Positions 1 to 9,725 of a stretch of 64,000 bases of DNA are shown piece after piece. The translations under genes were made by a program, and so were the position numbers. The DNA is from an uncultured Actinobacillus sp. Lineage in GTDB: Bacteria; Pseudomonadota; Gammaproteobacteria; Enterobacterales; Pasteurellaceae. The notes below the pieces were generated by a model that saw nothing but the letters and a program-made list of their open reading frames with translations, was not told the DNA's origin and did not search any database. The stretch's first letter is position 1. The number at the start of each line of letters is the position of its first letter. The stretch covers positions 42,429 to 106,428 of the forward strand of contig NZ_CAMEFX010000003.1 in NCBI RefSeq assembly GCF_945915845.1. The letters are read 5' to 3'.

Positions 1-1125
1 CAAGCGCAATAATCTTGCGATATTAGTCGCACTTGAGATGAGGTTCTCTTTTCCTTTTGCTAGCGTGGCTTCAAGCGTACCAAGGTTGCGGATAATCGGG
101 AAGACGGCATCAATGCCGTATTGATAAACTACTTGATAATCCTCTCGTAAGCAGCCCACAATAGCAATAACAGGTTTATTAAATTGTTTTGCTGTGCGTG
201 CAACGCCGACAGGGGTTTTGCCAGCAATGCTTTGTGCATCCATTCGACCTTCACCTGTGATCACTAGGTCAGCATCTTTAATATGCTCAGATAATTTTGT
301 CGCCTCAATAATAATTTGTACGCCTGCTTTCAGTTGAGTATTAGGAAGCAATAACAGACCACCGCCCATACCACCAGCCGCCCCTGCCCCCGGTTTGTCC
401 GCAATAGCAATGCCGAGTTGTTGTTCAACTTTGTGGGCAAAATGAGCAAGTCCATTGTCTAATTCGGTGACCATAGTTGGCGTTGCGCCTTTTTGTGGGC
501 CAAAAATCGCGGAGGCACCAGTCTCACCACAAAGTGGATTATTCACATCGCAAGCCACTTCAATAATAATCTGATTCAAACGTGGATCGAGGTTTTCTGT
601 TGAGATCTGTGCAATATCTGCTAAGGCTCCACCGCCCCAACCAATTTCTTGTCCTTGATTATCTTTAAAAGAAAGCCCTAAGGCTTGTAGCATTCCTACT
701 CCGCCATCATTGGTTGCACTCCCCCCAATGCCGAGTAGAATTTTTTTCACACCAAGATCTAAGGCTTTTTTAATGAGTTCACCTGTACCATAACTAGTGG
801 TTTTGAGCGGATTGCGCTGCGCCGGGGGAACTAAATGTAAGCCTGAAGCAGCTGCCATTTCGATAAAAGCGGTTTGCTTATCCCCTGAAATCCCTAAAAA
901 TCCTGTTGTTTGATTACCTAAGGGGGCTGTGACCGGTACTTCGATCAATCTCCCTTCTGTTGCGTCAATCAAGGATTGGACTGAACCTTCCCCACCATCC
1001 GCCATAGGAACTTTGACATATTCGGCATTAGGGTAAATAACTTTAAAGCCTGTTTCGATTGCGTTAGCCACTTCTAATGCGGTTAAACTTTCTTTAAAAG
1101 AATCCGGAGCGATGACAATTTTCAT
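1..1125 (-). CDS. glxK: Glycerate kinase (GlxK/GarK type), 3' end beyond the window
   Basis: The minus-strand frame reads MKIVIAPDSFKESLTALEV from 1125 to the window edge without a stop, giving 375 visible codons. The family is about 378-381 residues, so only a few C-terminal residues are missing. Family-typical segments are the N-terminal APDSFK, MADGGEGS, LLGIGGSATNDGG near the middle and ITGEGRMDAQS towards the C-terminus. The enzyme phosphorylates D-glycerate, feeding it into lower glycolysis from the cytoplasm. It is transcribed divergently from lptC, and a CRP-like site lies 60-75 bp upstream, which would suit a carbon-catabolite gene. Family assignment is firm. The exact paralogue name (glxK or garK) is inferred. 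Confidence 0.9.
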   Translation of the reverse strand, partial: MKIVIAPDSFKESLTALEVANAIETGFKVIYPNAEYVKVPMADGGEGSVQSLIDATEGRLIEVPVTAPLGNQTTGFLGISGDKQTAFIEMAAASGLHLVPPAQRNPLKTTSYGTGELIKKALDLGVKKILLGIGGSATNDGGVGMLQALGLSFKDNQGQEIGWGGGALADIAQISTENLDPRLNQIIIEVACDVNNPLCGETGASAIFGPQKGATPTMVTELDNGLAHFAHKVEQQLGIAIADKPGAGAAGGMGGGLLLLPNTQLKAGVQIIIEATKLSEHIKDADLVITGEGRMDAQSIAGKTPVGVARTAKQFNKPVIAIVGCLREDYQVVYQYGIDAVFPIIRNLGTLEATLAKGKENLISSATNIARLLRL

Positions 1126-1184
1126 TTCTACATCCCAATTATGATTGAATTTTTGTTATTATTTCATAGATTTATGAAATATAA

Positions 1185-1200
1185 AGTGATTTTTATCACA
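1185..1200. promoter_or_regulatory. Candidate CRP site between glxK and lptC
   Basis: AGTGA-N6-TCACA differs at one position from the TGTGA-N6-TCACA core of a CRP site. It lies 60 bp upstream of the glycerate kinase start and about 100 bp upstream of lptC. A carbon-source gene is the more plausible target. No experimental support is available here. Confidence 0.4.
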
Positions 1201-1297
1201 AAAATCACATCCAGCGAATTTATTTCCCTATGATACAGACCATTTCCTGAAAATATGCTATGATCTGCCACTCATTTTAGTTTATAGACTCGTTGTC

Positions 1298-1909
1298 ATG
1301 ATGAATATTCGTTGGAATCTTGTTTTAGCTGTCATTACCTTAGGGCTACTCGCTTGGTTTTATTCGCTAAATCAAGATAATGAAAAATTAACCCATTTAA
1401 TTAAACCGCCTGAACATCCTGAATATATTGGGCAAAAAATGGAGACGGTTGTATTCTCGCCTAGTGGGGAAAAGCAATATATTGCGTTGTCCGATAAAGT
1501 GGAGCATTTTACTCTTGATGGTCACACGGATTTTACTCAACCTGTTGTCTATGTGTTGGATATGCCGATTAGTAAAGATAAGGTTCAAGATAGCACACAA
1601 AGCGCGGATAAAAATCAAGTTGAAAGTTGGAAACTAACGGCTGATAAAGCCACATTGACTAAAGACAATATGTTGAATTTAGAAGGTCATGTTATCGCTC
1701 AAAGTTTGCTTGAAACCTCAAAATTACAGCGTATTGAAACGGAAAGTGCCGTGATAAATTTAACCACGCAAGACATTACATCCGATAAAATGGTGACGAT
1801 TAATGGACAAAATCTCACCAGCACAGGTCTAAAATTAACAGGTAACTTAAAACAACAAATTGCCACATTAAAAGAACAGGTAAAAACCCATTATGAAATC
1901 CAAAAATAG
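1298..1909 (+). CDS. lptC: LPS export protein LptC
   Basis: LptC is the bitopic inner-membrane subunit that passes lipopolysaccharide from the LptBFG transporter to periplasmic LptA. The 203-residue product has one N-terminal membrane anchor (about residues 5-24) followed by a beta-rich periplasmic domain, as expected for the family. Two ATGs stand in tandem (1298 and 1301) and either could be the start. The 3' end overlaps lptA by 17 bp, and lptB follows, so the three form one operon. The kdsD and kdsC genes that precede lptC in enterobacteria are absent here; a divergent glycerate kinase takes their place. Confidence 0.93.
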   Translation: MMNIRWNLVLAVITLGLLAWFYSLNQDNEKLTHLIKPPEHPEYIGQKMETVVFSPSGEKQYIALSDKVEHFTLDGHTDFTQPVVYVLDMPISKDKVQDSTQSADKNQVESWKLTADKATLTKDNMLNLEGHVIAQSLLETSKLQRIETESAVINLTTQDITSDKMVTINGQNLTSTGLKLTGNLKQQIATLKEQVKTHYEIQK

Positions 1910-2408
1910 CATTTTACTTGCAACAACATTAATGCTAGTTTCGCTTTCAGCCGCGGCATTAAAAGAGGATACTAATCAACCTATCAATATTGTTTCCGAT
2001 AATCAATCTTTAGATATGGAAAACAATGTGGTGACATTTTTAGATAATGTGGTCATTACGCAGGGGTCGATTTTGATTAAAGCCAATAAAGTGATCATTA
2101 CGCGCCCACCAGAGGGGTCTAAACAAAAAGAAACCGTTGAAGCCTTTGGTAACCCCGTGACATTCCATCAACTTTTGGATGATGGGAAACCTGTTGATGG
2201 TAAAGCAAGCAAAGTGCACTACGATCTTGGAAAAGAGTTTCTCACTTTAACGGGAAACGCGGAATTAAAACAGTTAGACAGTAATATTAATGGCGATGTC
2301 ATTACCTATGATGTGAAAAAACAACAACTTAATGCTTCTAGCCTAGCCAATTCTCGCGTCAAAACCGTGCTAGTTCCAAACCAACTTAATGACAAAAAGA
2401 AAAAATAG
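1893..2408 (+). CDS. lptA: LPS transport periplasmic protein LptA
   Basis: LptA polymerises into the periplasmic bridge that carries lipopolysaccharide to the outer membrane. The 171-residue product starts with a signal peptide ([19 protein letters not shown], cleavage near residue 22). The OstA-type beta-jellyroll follows with recurring patterns such as [21 protein letters not shown]. The lysine-rich tail (DKKKK) is typical of the family. It overlaps lptC and ends 11 bp before lptB, which implies cotranscription. Confidence 0.94.
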   Translation: MKSKNSILLATTLMLVSLSAAALKEDTNQPINIVSDNQSLDMENNVVTFLDNVVITQGSILIKANKVIITRPPEGSKQKETVEAFGNPVTFHQLLDDGKPVDGKASKVHYDLGKEFLTLTGNAELKQLDSNINGDVITYDVKKQQLNASSLANSRVKTVLVPNQLNDKKKK

Positions 2409-2419
2409 GATTATCTAAT

Positions 2420-3145
2420 ATGTCAGTGCTTTATGCAGAACACTTAGCGAAAAGCTATAAAACACGTCAAGTGGTATCGGATGTAAGCTTTACCGTACGA
2501 TCAAATGAAATTGTCGGCTTACTTGGCCCCAATGGAGCAGGTAAAACGACTTCTTTCTATATGGTTGTTGGACTGGTGCGTCACGATCAAGGCACAATTC
2601 GTATCGATGATGAAGATATTAGCTTATTGCCAATGCATAATCGTGCGCAAAAAGGCGTGGGTTATTTACCGCAAGAAGCCTCCATTTTCCGTCATTTAAG
2701 TGTTTACGATAATCTTATGGCGGTATTGGAAATTCGTAAAGATCTGACACCTGAACAACGCCATGATCGTGCTGAAGAATTAATCGAAGAATTTAATATA
2801 GGACATATTCGCAATAGCATGGGACAAGCTTTATCAGGGGGGGAACGCCGCCGCGTGGAAATTGCACGTGCCTTAGCCGCAAATCCTAAATTTATTTTAT
2901 TAGATGAACCGTTTGCTGGTGTTGACCCGATTTCCGTGATTGATATAAAAAAAATCATTAAAGACTTGCGTGACCGCGGTTTAGGAGTATTAATCACCGA
3001 CCATAACGTTCGCGAAACCTTAGATGTGTGCGAACGCGCTTATATTGTTAGCGCAGGAAAAATGATTGCGACAGGTACACCTGATGAAGTGATGAATGAT
3101 GAACATGTTAAACAAGTTTATCTTGGGGATGAATTTAAACTGTAA
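2420..3145 (+). CDS. lptB: LPS export ABC transporter ATPase LptB
   Basis: This cytoplasmic ATPase powers extraction of lipopolysaccharide from the inner membrane with LptF and LptG. The 241-residue protein has Walker A GPNGAGKT (36-43), the signature LSGGERRR, Walker [13 protein letters not shown] and the switch histidine in ITDHNV. It is the third gene of lptCAB. In E. coli rpoN and hpf lie between lptB and ptsN, but here ptsN starts 3 bp after the lptB stop, so both genes are missing from this position. Confidence 0.97.
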   Translation: MSVLYAEHLAKSYKTRQVVSDVSFTVRSNEIVGLLGPNGAGKTTSFYMVVGLVRHDQGTIRIDDEDISLLPMHNRAQKGVGYLPQEASIFRHLSVYDNLMAVLEIRKDLTPEQRHDRAEELIEEFNIGHIRNSMGQALSGGERRRVEIARALAANPKFILLDEPFAGVDPISVIDIKKIIKDLRDRGLGVLITDHNVRETLDVCERAYIVSAGKMIATGTPDEVMNDEHVKQVYLGDEFKL

Positions 3146-3148
3146 GTT

Positions 3149-3649
3149 ATGAAATTTACCACGCTCTTAACCCCTGAAAATATTCGTCAAGGTATGGTTT
3201 ACTCGAGCAAAAAAACAATGTTTGAAGCCATTAGTCGCCTTGCTGAGAAACAGATTATACAAGGGGAGTTTTCAAATTCTCTGTGCTTTTCTGGCTTATT
3301 TAACCGTGAAAAATTAGGCTGTACAGGACTGGGAAATGGCGTAGCAATGCCTAGAGCCAAATTACCTGCCGGCAACCAACCTATCGCAATTTTTTTACAA
3401 TTAAGCGAACCCCTTGATTATGATGCAGCAGATAAACGTGATGTGGATTTGATCTTAGCGGTGCTCATTCCTGAAGATTGTTGCGGTCAATACATTGCAA
3501 TACTGGAAGAATTATCGCAACGTCTGACAGAAAAAAGTTTATGTAAACAATTGCGTGCAGCACAAAGTGCGGATGAAATTTGGCAAATTTTTGAATTTGC
3601 TGATCAGCATTATGGCGAACAAATTGAACTTCCCATTGAACAGGATTAA
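3149..3649 (+). CDS. ptsN: PtsN-like EIIA(Ntr) protein lacking the active-site histidine
   Basis: The 166-residue protein aligns over its whole length with PtsN, the EIIA component of the nitrogen phosphotransferase system. Landmarks include NREKLGCTGLGNGVAMP (52-68), the central PVDL-like strand and a C-terminal LRAAQSADEIWQI. The phospho-acceptor is normally the histidine of the PHGK motif. Here the motif reads PRAK and position 69 is arginine (codon aga). The only remaining histidine is near the C-terminus (QHYGEQ). The protein probably cannot be phosphorylated in the normal way and would act as a locked or regulatory EIIA. It lies between lptB and rapZ with 3-bp spacings. No rpoN, hpf or npr gene is next to it. 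Confidence 0.9.
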   Translation: MKFTTLLTPENIRQGMVYSSKKTMFEAISRLAEKQIIQGEFSNSLCFSGLFNREKLGCTGLGNGVAMPRAKLPAGNQPIAIFLQLSEPLDYDAADKRDVDLILAVLIPEDCCGQYIAILEELSQRLTEKSLCKQLRAAQSADEIWQIFEFADQHYGEQIELPIEQD

Positions 3650-3652
3650 GTT

Positions 3653-4513
3653 ATGGAACTCATTATTATTAGTGGACGCTCAGGCGCAGGAAAATCCGTA
3701 GCATTACGCGCCTTAGAAGATATTGGGTATTATTGTGTAGATAATCTTCCTATCGATTTATTACCGCAGCTCGCTGATATTCTATCCCAAACACATAATG
3801 CCGCAGCAATTAGCTTAGATATTCGTAACCTCCCCCATTCAACAGAAACCCTCAATGGCGTTTTAAATCAAGTGAGCACCCAACATCAAATTAAGATCAT
3901 TTTCTTAGATACGGATCGAAGCACACTTATTCGCCGCTATAGCGATTCACGCCGTTTACATCCCTTATCTGTGAAAGATTTATCCCTTGAAGCCGCTATT
4001 GATGCAGAGCGCGACCAACTTGAACCATTGGTTCAACACGCCAATTTAATCATAGATACAGGTGTGCTTTCGACCCATGAATTAGCCGAACGTTTACGTG
4101 AATTCTTACGAGGTCAGTCCGATAAAGAACTCAAAATTATCGTAGAATCCTTCGGATTTAAATACGGTTTACCTCTTGATGCAGACTATGTTTTTGATGT
4201 ACGTTTCTTGCCTAATCCTCACTGGAACCCTGCATTACGTCCGATGACCGGTTTAGAACAGCCGGTGATCGATTTCCTATCCAAACACGAAGATGTAGGA
4301 AATTTTATTTATAAAACAAGAAATTACATTGAAACCTGGCTGCCCATGTTAGAACAAAATAACCGTAGCTATTTGACCATTGCGATCGGTTGCACAGGTG
4401 GAAAACACCGCTCTGTGTATATTGCTCAACAACTGGGTGAATATTTCCAAGCAAAAGGTAAGAATGTTAAAATTCAACATAAGTCATTGGAAAAACATAA
4501 GAAATCTAATTAA
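3653..4513 (+). CDS. rapZ: RNase adapter protein RapZ
   Basis: RapZ binds nucleotides and RNA. In enterobacteria it presents the GlmZ small RNA to RNase E and so controls glucosamine-6-phosphate synthase. The 286-residue product has an N-terminal P-loop GRSGAGKS (8-15) and the conserved C-terminal domain with [16 protein letters not shown] followed by a lysine-rich tail. It is the last gene of the lptCAB-ptsN operon, starting 3 bp after ptsN. The npr gene that follows it in E. coli is not present. Whether this organism has GlmY/GlmZ RNAs cannot be judged from the window. Confidence 0.95.
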   Translation: MELIIISGRSGAGKSVALRALEDIGYYCVDNLPIDLLPQLADILSQTHNAAAISLDIRNLPHSTETLNGVLNQVSTQHQIKIIFLDTDRSTLIRRYSDSRRLHPLSVKDLSLEAAIDAERDQLEPLVQHANLIIDTGVLSTHELAERLREFLRGQSDKELKIIVESFGFKYGLPLDADYVFDVRFLPNPHWNPALRPMTGLEQPVIDFLSKHEDVGNFIYKTRNYIETWLPMLEQNNRSYLTIAIGCTGGKHRSVYIAQQLGEYFQAKGKNVKIQHKSLEKHKKSN

Positions 4514-4526
4514 ATACAATAACAGT

Positions 4527-4608
4527 TGTACAAGACGTTCGTTGAGTTTATCGAAATGCCGGTCTTGTGCAATCAGGCTGGAATGGCTTATGGTTCGACA
4601 AACTCACC
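4527..4608. repeat. Intergenic dyad element after rapZ
   Basis: The 164-bp gap between rapZ and the convergent membrane-protein gene holds two inverted repeats. The first is TGTACAAGAC (4527-4536) against GTCTTGTGCA (4562-4571), with nine of ten positions paired. The second is GTTGAGTTTATCGAA (4541-4555) against a near reverse complement at 4594-4608, with 13 of 15 positions paired. They interlock rather than nest, so only one can form at a time. It could act as a terminator-like structure or be a degraded mobile repeat. I do not recognise the family. Confidence 0.45.
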
Positions 4609-4677
4609 AACCGCCATTTCAGCTTTCGTCATTCATATTCAACAGATCTTCCAAGAAAAACTCACTATTCGTATCGT

Positions 4678-5361
4678 TCACTTTTCTTTATATTTTCGTC
4701 GATATGTAAATCTAGGTAGCATTTCTTTCGCAGGAATTTCCTGTTCCTGATAATCAAATACCGGAAAGCCCCAACTAAAGTAAATAGCCAACAAGCGGAT
4801 AATAAAACCAATAATTAATGTCACAAAAATCGCTATATTTAGTGACACCCCAACTTTCAGCAAACCGATATAAAGGCACGCTGTCAAAAAAGCGATAACC
4901 GCATAAAGTTCTTTCTGAAAAATCAATGGGATACGATTACACAAAATATCACGCAAAACGCCGCCAAATGCACCGGTTAGAATTGCCGCAATACTCGAAA
5001 TAATAAGCCCATGCCCCATGTCTAAAGCAATTTGGGTACCTAAAATGGAAAACAAAATTAATCCGAATCCATCTAAGACAAGAAAACTTGTGCGAAATGA
5101 GCGGTTAAAATGTGTAATTAACGGTGCAATCAAAACTGTTAGCACAGCAACAATAGCAACGATGACCACCCAATGTGGGTTCGCCACAAAACTGAGCGGA
5201 TAATTGCCTAATACAATATCACGCATCACACCGCCACCAAGCGCCGGCATAAAAGCAATGACGATCACACCGAAAATATCCATCTTCTCTCGACCGGCTG
5301 ATAATGCCCCGGTCATCGCTTCCACGACCAAACCGATATAAAAAAGCACTTCTAATAACAT
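4678..5361 (-). CDS. Putative membrane protein of the YicG/YadS (UPF0126) family
   Basis: The protein of about 227 residues has seven or so hydrophobic segments and the internal duplication typical of the family: GGGVMRDIVLGNYPLSF in the first half and GGVLRDILCNRIPLIF in the second. The family (Pfam Gly_transporter) has been proposed to transport glycine, but the substrate is not established. The ATG at 5361 gives MLLEVLFYIGLVVEAMTGA, matches the family start and avoids overlap with xseA, whose stop is at 5363. A longer frame up to 5406 exists but would overlap xseA by 44 bp. Its transcription converges on rapZ. Confidence 0.85.
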   Translation of the reverse strand: MLLEVLFYIGLVVEAMTGALSAGREKMDIFGVIVIAFMPALGGGVMRDIVLGNYPLSFVANPHWVVIVAIVAVLTVLIAPLITHFNRSFRTSFLVLDGFGLILFSILGTQIALDMGHGLIISSIAAILTGAFGGVLRDILCNRIPLIFQKELYAVIAFLTACLYIGLLKVGVSLNIAIFVTLIIGFIIRLLAIYFSWGFPVFDYQEQEIPAKEMLPRFTYRRKYKEK

Positions 5362-5362
5362 A

Positions 5363-6694
5363 CTAATGAATCTCAATGATCTGACTAATAACAATCCCAT
5401 CCGCAAATCGTGTTTTCAATTTTGCATTTGTCTGAATTTGTGACACACTCGTTAACGCTTTACCTTGCTCATTTTCTGCAATGGAATAGCCTCGGGATAA
5501 GACTTTTAATGGACTTAACCCATCTAATTTAGCACATAAATTAGCCAACTGATGCTGCCTTTTATTCAAACTGTTTTTTAAAGCAAAATCTAACCGCACT
5601 TGAAGTTGTGACACATATTGCCCTTGCTTTTGTACTTGATGAGGCAATGGATTATTTGCTAAACGTGCAGAAAGTGCGGTTAATTGATAATGATGTTTAT
5701 CCATTAGGCGTTGCATTGCATTCTGTAAACGTTGCTTTAATTGTGCAGTTTTTTGGCTTTGTGCCTGTAATTGCATTTGTGGATGCTGACGTTGTAACCG
5801 ACGCTCAAGCTGTTGTAAGGCTTGATATTTCCCCCCTAAATAACGATCTATCGCCATATCTAAATGTTGCATTTTATGGGTTAATTGCTGCAACAACTCC
5901 TCTTGGTTACGGCTCACTAATTCTGCCGCAGCAGAAGGTGTTGGCGCACGTACATCTGCCACAAAATCTGCAATGGTGACATCAGTTTCATGTCCCACTG
6001 CACTAATAATCGGAATATGGGAATTAAAAATTGCGCGTGCAACCTGTTCTTCGTTGAAACACCATAAATCTTCTAAGGAACCACCGCCTCGTCCTACAAT
6101 CAATACATCCACTTCCTGACGCACATTTGCCAACGCGATCATGTGTGCAATTTCCGCTGTCGCCTCGTTGCCCTGTACCGCCGTTGGGTAAATAATCACG
6201 CGCAAACTTGGATCTCGGCGTTTCAAGATATGCAAAATATCTTGCAATGCCGCACCGGTTGGAGACGTCACAATGCCAACCGTTTTACAAAAGTGCGGTA
6301 AATTTTTCTTAAGATTTTGCGCAAAAAGCCCTTCTGCAGCTAATTTCATTTTTAGCTGCTCAAACCGTTGTTGCAATAACCCTTCGCCTGCAGGATGCAT
6401 CGCATCAATAATAATTTGATAATCTCCACGAGGCTCATACAAACTCACTGCCGCACGCACCAAGACTTGCATGCCATTTTGCGGACGAAAACTCACACGC
6501 ACGTTTTTCATACGAAACATCGCGGCTCGCACTTGTGCATTTTCGTCTTTCAGAGTCAAATACCAATGCCCTGAAACAGGTTGGCTAAAATTAGAAATTT
6601 CCCCCGTTAACCACACTTGTCCTAGCTGCCCTTCTAGCAACATTTTTGCATCATGGTTTAATTGAGAAACAGAATAAATATTGGTGTTATCCAT
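5363..6694 (-). CDS. xseA: Exodeoxyribonuclease VII large subunit
   Basis: XseA is the catalytic subunit of exonuclease VII, which degrades single-stranded DNA in the cytoplasm. The 443-residue product has an N-terminal OB-fold (about 1-100), a catalytic domain with [12 protein letters not shown] and [16 protein letters not shown], and the signature [17 protein letters not shown] followed by [12 protein letters not shown] long coiled-coil region follows. The small subunit XseB is not in the window. A USS core lies within the gene near 6294. Confidence 0.96.
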   Translation of the reverse strand: MDNTNIYSVSQLNHDAKMLLEGQLGQVWLTGEISNFSQPVSGHWYLTLKDENAQVRAAMFRMKNVRVSFRPQNGMQVLVRAAVSLYEPRGDYQIIIDAMHPAGEGLLQQRFEQLKMKLAAEGLFAQNLKKNLPHFCKTVGIVTSPTGAALQDILHILKRRDPSLRVIIYPTAVQGNEATAEIAHMIALANVRQEVDVLIVGRGGGSLEDLWCFNEEQVARAIFNSHIPIISAVGHETDVTIADFVADVRAPTPSAAAELVSRNQEELLQQLTHKMQHLDMAIDRYLGGKYQALQQLERRLQRQHPQMQLQAQSQKTAQLKQRLQNAMQRLMDKHHYQLTALSARLANNPLPHQVQKQGQYVSQLQVRLDFALKNSLNKRQHQLANLCAKLDGLSPLKVLSRGYSIAENEQGKALTSVSQIQTNAKLKTRFADGIVISQIIEIH

Positions 6695-6701
6695 AAATTT
6701 C

Positions 6702-6730
6702 TCAAAAAAAAAGGCGAGCCAAGCTCGCCT
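6702..6730 (-). terminator. Rho-independent terminator of ppiB
   Basis: On the minus strand an 8-bp stem (AGGCGAGC paired with GCTCGCCT, 6712-6730) with a 3-nt loop is followed by a run of T residues. It lies just after the ppiB stop and before xseA. Confidence 0.85.
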
Positions 6731-6736
6731 GAAACC

Positions 6737-7246
6737 TTATTCGACTGTGACTGATGTAATCACAACATCTTCCACAGGCACATCTTGGTGGAAGCCTTTA
6801 TTGCCTGTTTTCACGCCTTTGATTTTATCCACTACATCCATGCCTTCAACGACTTCGCCGAATACCGCATAACCCCATTCTTGCACCACGGTTTTACCAA
6901 ACATTTCTTTTGAACGATGATCTAAGAAATTATTATCTGCTACGTTGATGAAGAATTGCGCGGTGGCTGAATGTGGATCAGAGGTACGCGCCATAGCAAT
7001 GGTGCCGCGTTTATTGCTTAAACCATTGTTTGCTTCATTTTGGATCGGGGCCTGAGTAGCTTTTTCGCGTAAACCCGCTTCCATACCGCCACCTTGAATC
7101 ATAAATCCATCAATTACACGGTGGAAAATTGTGTTATTATAAAAACCTGATTTACAGTAATCTTCAAAGTTTTTTGCCGTTACCGGTGCTTTTTCGTGGT
7201 TCAACGCGATTTTAATATCGCCTAAACTGGTATGTAATGTAATCAT
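6737..7246 (-). CDS. ppiB: Peptidyl-prolyl cis-trans isomerase B (cyclophilin)
   Basis: This cytoplasmic cyclophilin catalyses proline isomerisation during folding. The 169-residue product contains the catalytic segment [14 protein letters not shown] with its active arginine, then [17 protein letters not shown] and [15 protein letters not shown]. The ATG at 7246 is chosen because AGAAAGGAAAAATA lies directly upstream and the product then begins [13 protein letters not shown] as in relatives. The frame continues to 7285 without support. The gene is divergent from cysS, as in Haemophilus, and ends in a strong terminator. Confidence 0.95.
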   Translation of the reverse strand: MITLHTSLGDIKIALNHEKAPVTAKNFEDYCKSGFYNNTIFHRVIDGFMIQGGGMEAGLREKATQAPIQNEANNGLSNKRGTIAMARTSDPHSATAQFFINVADNNFLDHRSKEMFGKTVVQEWGYAVFGEVVEGMDVVDKIKGVKTGNKGFHQDVPVEDVVITSVTVE

Positions 7247-7353
7247 TATTTTTCCTTTCTTTTGAGAGTAAATTTCGGCTTGCATTATTCCATAAAAACC
7301 GAATTAGTGCTATAAAGTGCGGTCAGATTTCACAGAATTTTAACGGAATAATT

Positions 7354-8730
7354 ATGTTAAAAATTTTCAACACCCTAACTCGCGAAAAAGAAGAATTTAA
7401 ACCTATTAACCCAAATCAAGTGGGTATGTATGTCTGTGGCGTGACCGTTTATGATTTATGCCATTTCGGTCACGGACGCACCTTTGTGTCCTTTGATGTG
7501 ATTACTCGTTACTTACGCTATCTTGGCTACAACTTGCGTTATGTGCGCAATATCACCGATGTAGATGACAAAATCATTAAACGTGCATTGGAAAATAACG
7601 AAACTTGCGATGAATTAGTCAACCGCATGATTGCGGAAATGCACAAAGATTTTGATGCGTTAAATATTCAACGTCCTGATGTAGAACCGCGTGCTACCCA
7701 ACATATTGGCGAAATTATCGCAATGGTAGAAAGCCTTATCGCACGAAAACACGCTTATGTGGCGGAAGATGGCGATGTGATGTTTGATGTGGAATCTTTC
7801 CAAAAATACGGCGCACTTTCACGCCAAAATTTAGAACAATTACAAGCGGGCGCGCGCGTTGAAATTAAATCGGTGAAGAAAAACCCAATGGATTTCGTAT
7901 TGTGGAAAATGTCAAAACCTAATGAACCGAGTTGGGACAGTCCTTGGGGAAAAGGTCGCCCGGGTTGGCACATTGAATGTTCGGCAATGAACAGCAAAGA
8001 ACTGGGCAACCATTTCGATATCCACGGCGGCGGTTCAGACTTAATGTTCCCGCACCATGAAAACGAAATCGCGCAATCTTGCTGCGCCCATGACGGCGAA
8101 TACGTTAACTATTGGTTACACACAGGAATGTTGACGATTAACGAAGAAAAAATGTCAAAATCCTTGAATAACTTTTTCACTATTCGAGATATTTTGACCA
8201 AATATGACGCAGAAAGCGTACGCTATTTCTTCTTAACCGCACAATATCGTAGCCTGTTAGATTACAGTGAAGAAAATATTGGCTTGGCACGCAAAGCCTT
8301 AGAGCGTTTATACACCGCACTTCGTGGTTGTGAGTTAGTCGAACTTGGCGCAGATGATCAATATGTGACAGATTTCAAAACCGCCATGGACGATGATTTC
8401 AATACACCGGGCGCATTAGCGGTATTATTCGAATTAGCGCGCGAAATCAACAAATTAAAAACGGAAGATCAAAGCAAAGCCAACTTGCTTGCAAGCCGTT
8501 TAAAACAATTAGCAGGCGTATTAGGTTTATTAGAACAAGATCCTGAAGCCTTCCTACAAGGTAATGCGGCGGATGATGAGGTGTCTAAAATCGAAGCCTT
8601 GATCAAACAACGCAATGATGCGCGCGCGGCTAAAGACTGGGCTGCCGCAGATGCCGCACGCGATGCCTTAAAAGAAATGGGTGTGGTATTAGAAGATGGC
8701 GCCGGTGGGACGACTTGGCGTAAACTTTAA
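7354..8730 (+). CDS. cysS: Cysteinyl-tRNA synthetase
   Basis: This class I aminoacyl-tRNA synthetase charges tRNA-Cys. The 458-residue protein has zinc ligand Cys28 in YVCGVTVYD, the HIGH-like motif HFGH (37-40), further zinc-site residues in HIECSAMN and FPHHENE, and the KMSKS loop at about 266-270. Length matches the family. It has its own promoter region shared with divergent ppiB and a paired-USS terminator. Confidence 0.98.
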   Translation: MLKIFNTLTREKEEFKPINPNQVGMYVCGVTVYDLCHFGHGRTFVSFDVITRYLRYLGYNLRYVRNITDVDDKIIKRALENNETCDELVNRMIAEMHKDFDALNIQRPDVEPRATQHIGEIIAMVESLIARKHAYVAEDGDVMFDVESFQKYGALSRQNLEQLQAGARVEIKSVKKNPMDFVLWKMSKPNEPSWDSPWGKGRPGWHIECSAMNSKELGNHFDIHGGGSDLMFPHHENEIAQSCCAHDGEYVNYWLHTGMLTINEEKMSKSLNNFFTIRDILTKYDAESVRYFFLTAQYRSLLDYSEENIGLARKALERLYTALRGCELVELGADDQYVTDFKTAMDDDFNTPGALAVLFELAREINKLKTEDQSKANLLASRLKQLAGVLGLLEQDPEAFLQGNAADDEVSKIEALIKQRNDARAAKDWAAADAARDALKEMGVVLEDGAGGTTWRKL

Positions 8731-8746
8731 TTGCGAGTCATCACAT

Positions 8747-8777
8747 AAAAGTGCGGTGAATGTGACCGCACTTTTTT
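8747..8777 (+). terminator. Paired-USS terminator of cysS
   Basis: AAAAGTGCGGT (8747-8757) and its exact complement (8765-8775) enclose a 7-nt loop and run into T residues. Two uptake signal sequences in inverted orientation form the stem. Confidence 0.85.
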
Positions 8778-8885
8778 ATTTGATATAACCATTTGTTCTA
8801 AAAATTTGTATTTTGAATATTGAAATCAACACGCTTATGTTGTTAAATCATTAATAAATTTAGGTGTTTATTTTCGGGGCAATTT

Positions 8886-9710
8886 ATGTGTCAATTACTC
8901 GGCATGAACTGTAATGTGCCAACAGATATTGTGTTTTCATTTGAAGGCTTCCGCCGCCGTGCAGGTTTAACTGATACGCACTCTGACGGTTTTGGTATTG
9001 CATTTTTTGAAGGAAAAGGCGTACGAATTTTTCGCGATGAAAAACCGGCTGCAGTCTCTGCTGTGGCGGATTGTGTAAAACAATATAATATCAAGTCACT
9101 CAATGTGATTGCGCATATTCGTAAAGCGACACAAGGCGATGTCAGCATTGTCAATACCCACCCTTTTATTCGCGAAATTTGGGGTGAAAATTGGGTATTT
9201 GCCCATAATGGCAATTTAAAAGCCTTACCTGATTTATCAGGTTGTTATTGTCGCCCTATTGGTGATACAGACTCTGAAGCTGCATTTTGCTACATTGCAG
9301 ATCAACTCAAAAAACGCTATTGCCAGAAACCGACAGAAGATGAAATCTTTGCGGTAGTACAAGAGCTAACCAAACAACTTGCTCAATACGGTACATTTAA
9401 CTTCATTTTATCTAATGGCGAATGGATGATTGCCCATTGTTCCACCAATCTTCACTACATCACCCGCCAAGCTCCCTTTGGTAAAGTACAGCGTGTGGAT
9501 GATGACGGTGTGATTGATTTCACCCACTACACCACAGAGGCGGATAAAGTCTCACTGATTACCACTTTTCCACTCACCCAAAATGAAACTTGGACGAAAA
9601 TGGAACATGGCGGCTTTGTATTCTTTAAAGATGGCGAAAAAATTCGTGAAGTTTTAGGAGTGAAAAAAGAATTAGGCAATGATGGTACATTGGGTTGTGC
9701 AAAACAGTAG
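8886..9710 (+). CDS. Class II glutamine amidotransferase-like protein (YafJ family)
   Basis: The 274-residue protein begins MCQLLGMN, placing the N-terminal nucleophile Cys2 directly after the initiator methionine as in Ntn glutamine amidotransferases. Other family motifs are HSDGFGIAF, AHIRKATQG and WVFAHNGNL. YafJ-type proteins consist of the glutaminase domain alone, and their acceptor substrate is unknown. It lies 15 bp before treR in the same direction, so the two may share a transcript, but a functional link to trehalose is not evident. Confidence 0.9.
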   Translation: MCQLLGMNCNVPTDIVFSFEGFRRRAGLTDTHSDGFGIAFFEGKGVRIFRDEKPAAVSAVADCVKQYNIKSLNVIAHIRKATQGDVSIVNTHPFIREIWGENWVFAHNGNLKALPDLSGCYCRPIGDTDSEAAFCYIADQLKKRYCQKPTEDEIFAVVQELTKQLAQYGTFNFILSNGEWMIAHCSTNLHYITRQAPFGKVQRVDDDGVIDFTHYTTEADKVSLITTFPLTQNETWTKMEHGGFVFFKDGEKIREVLGVKKELGNDGTLGCAKQ

Positions 9711-9725
9711 GAAGTGTTCACTTTG

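Noticed and set aside
4380..4750. Overlapping ORFs after rapZ
   Set aside because: They run through the dyad repeat and out of frame over rapZ or the membrane-protein gene, and have no plausible start or composition.
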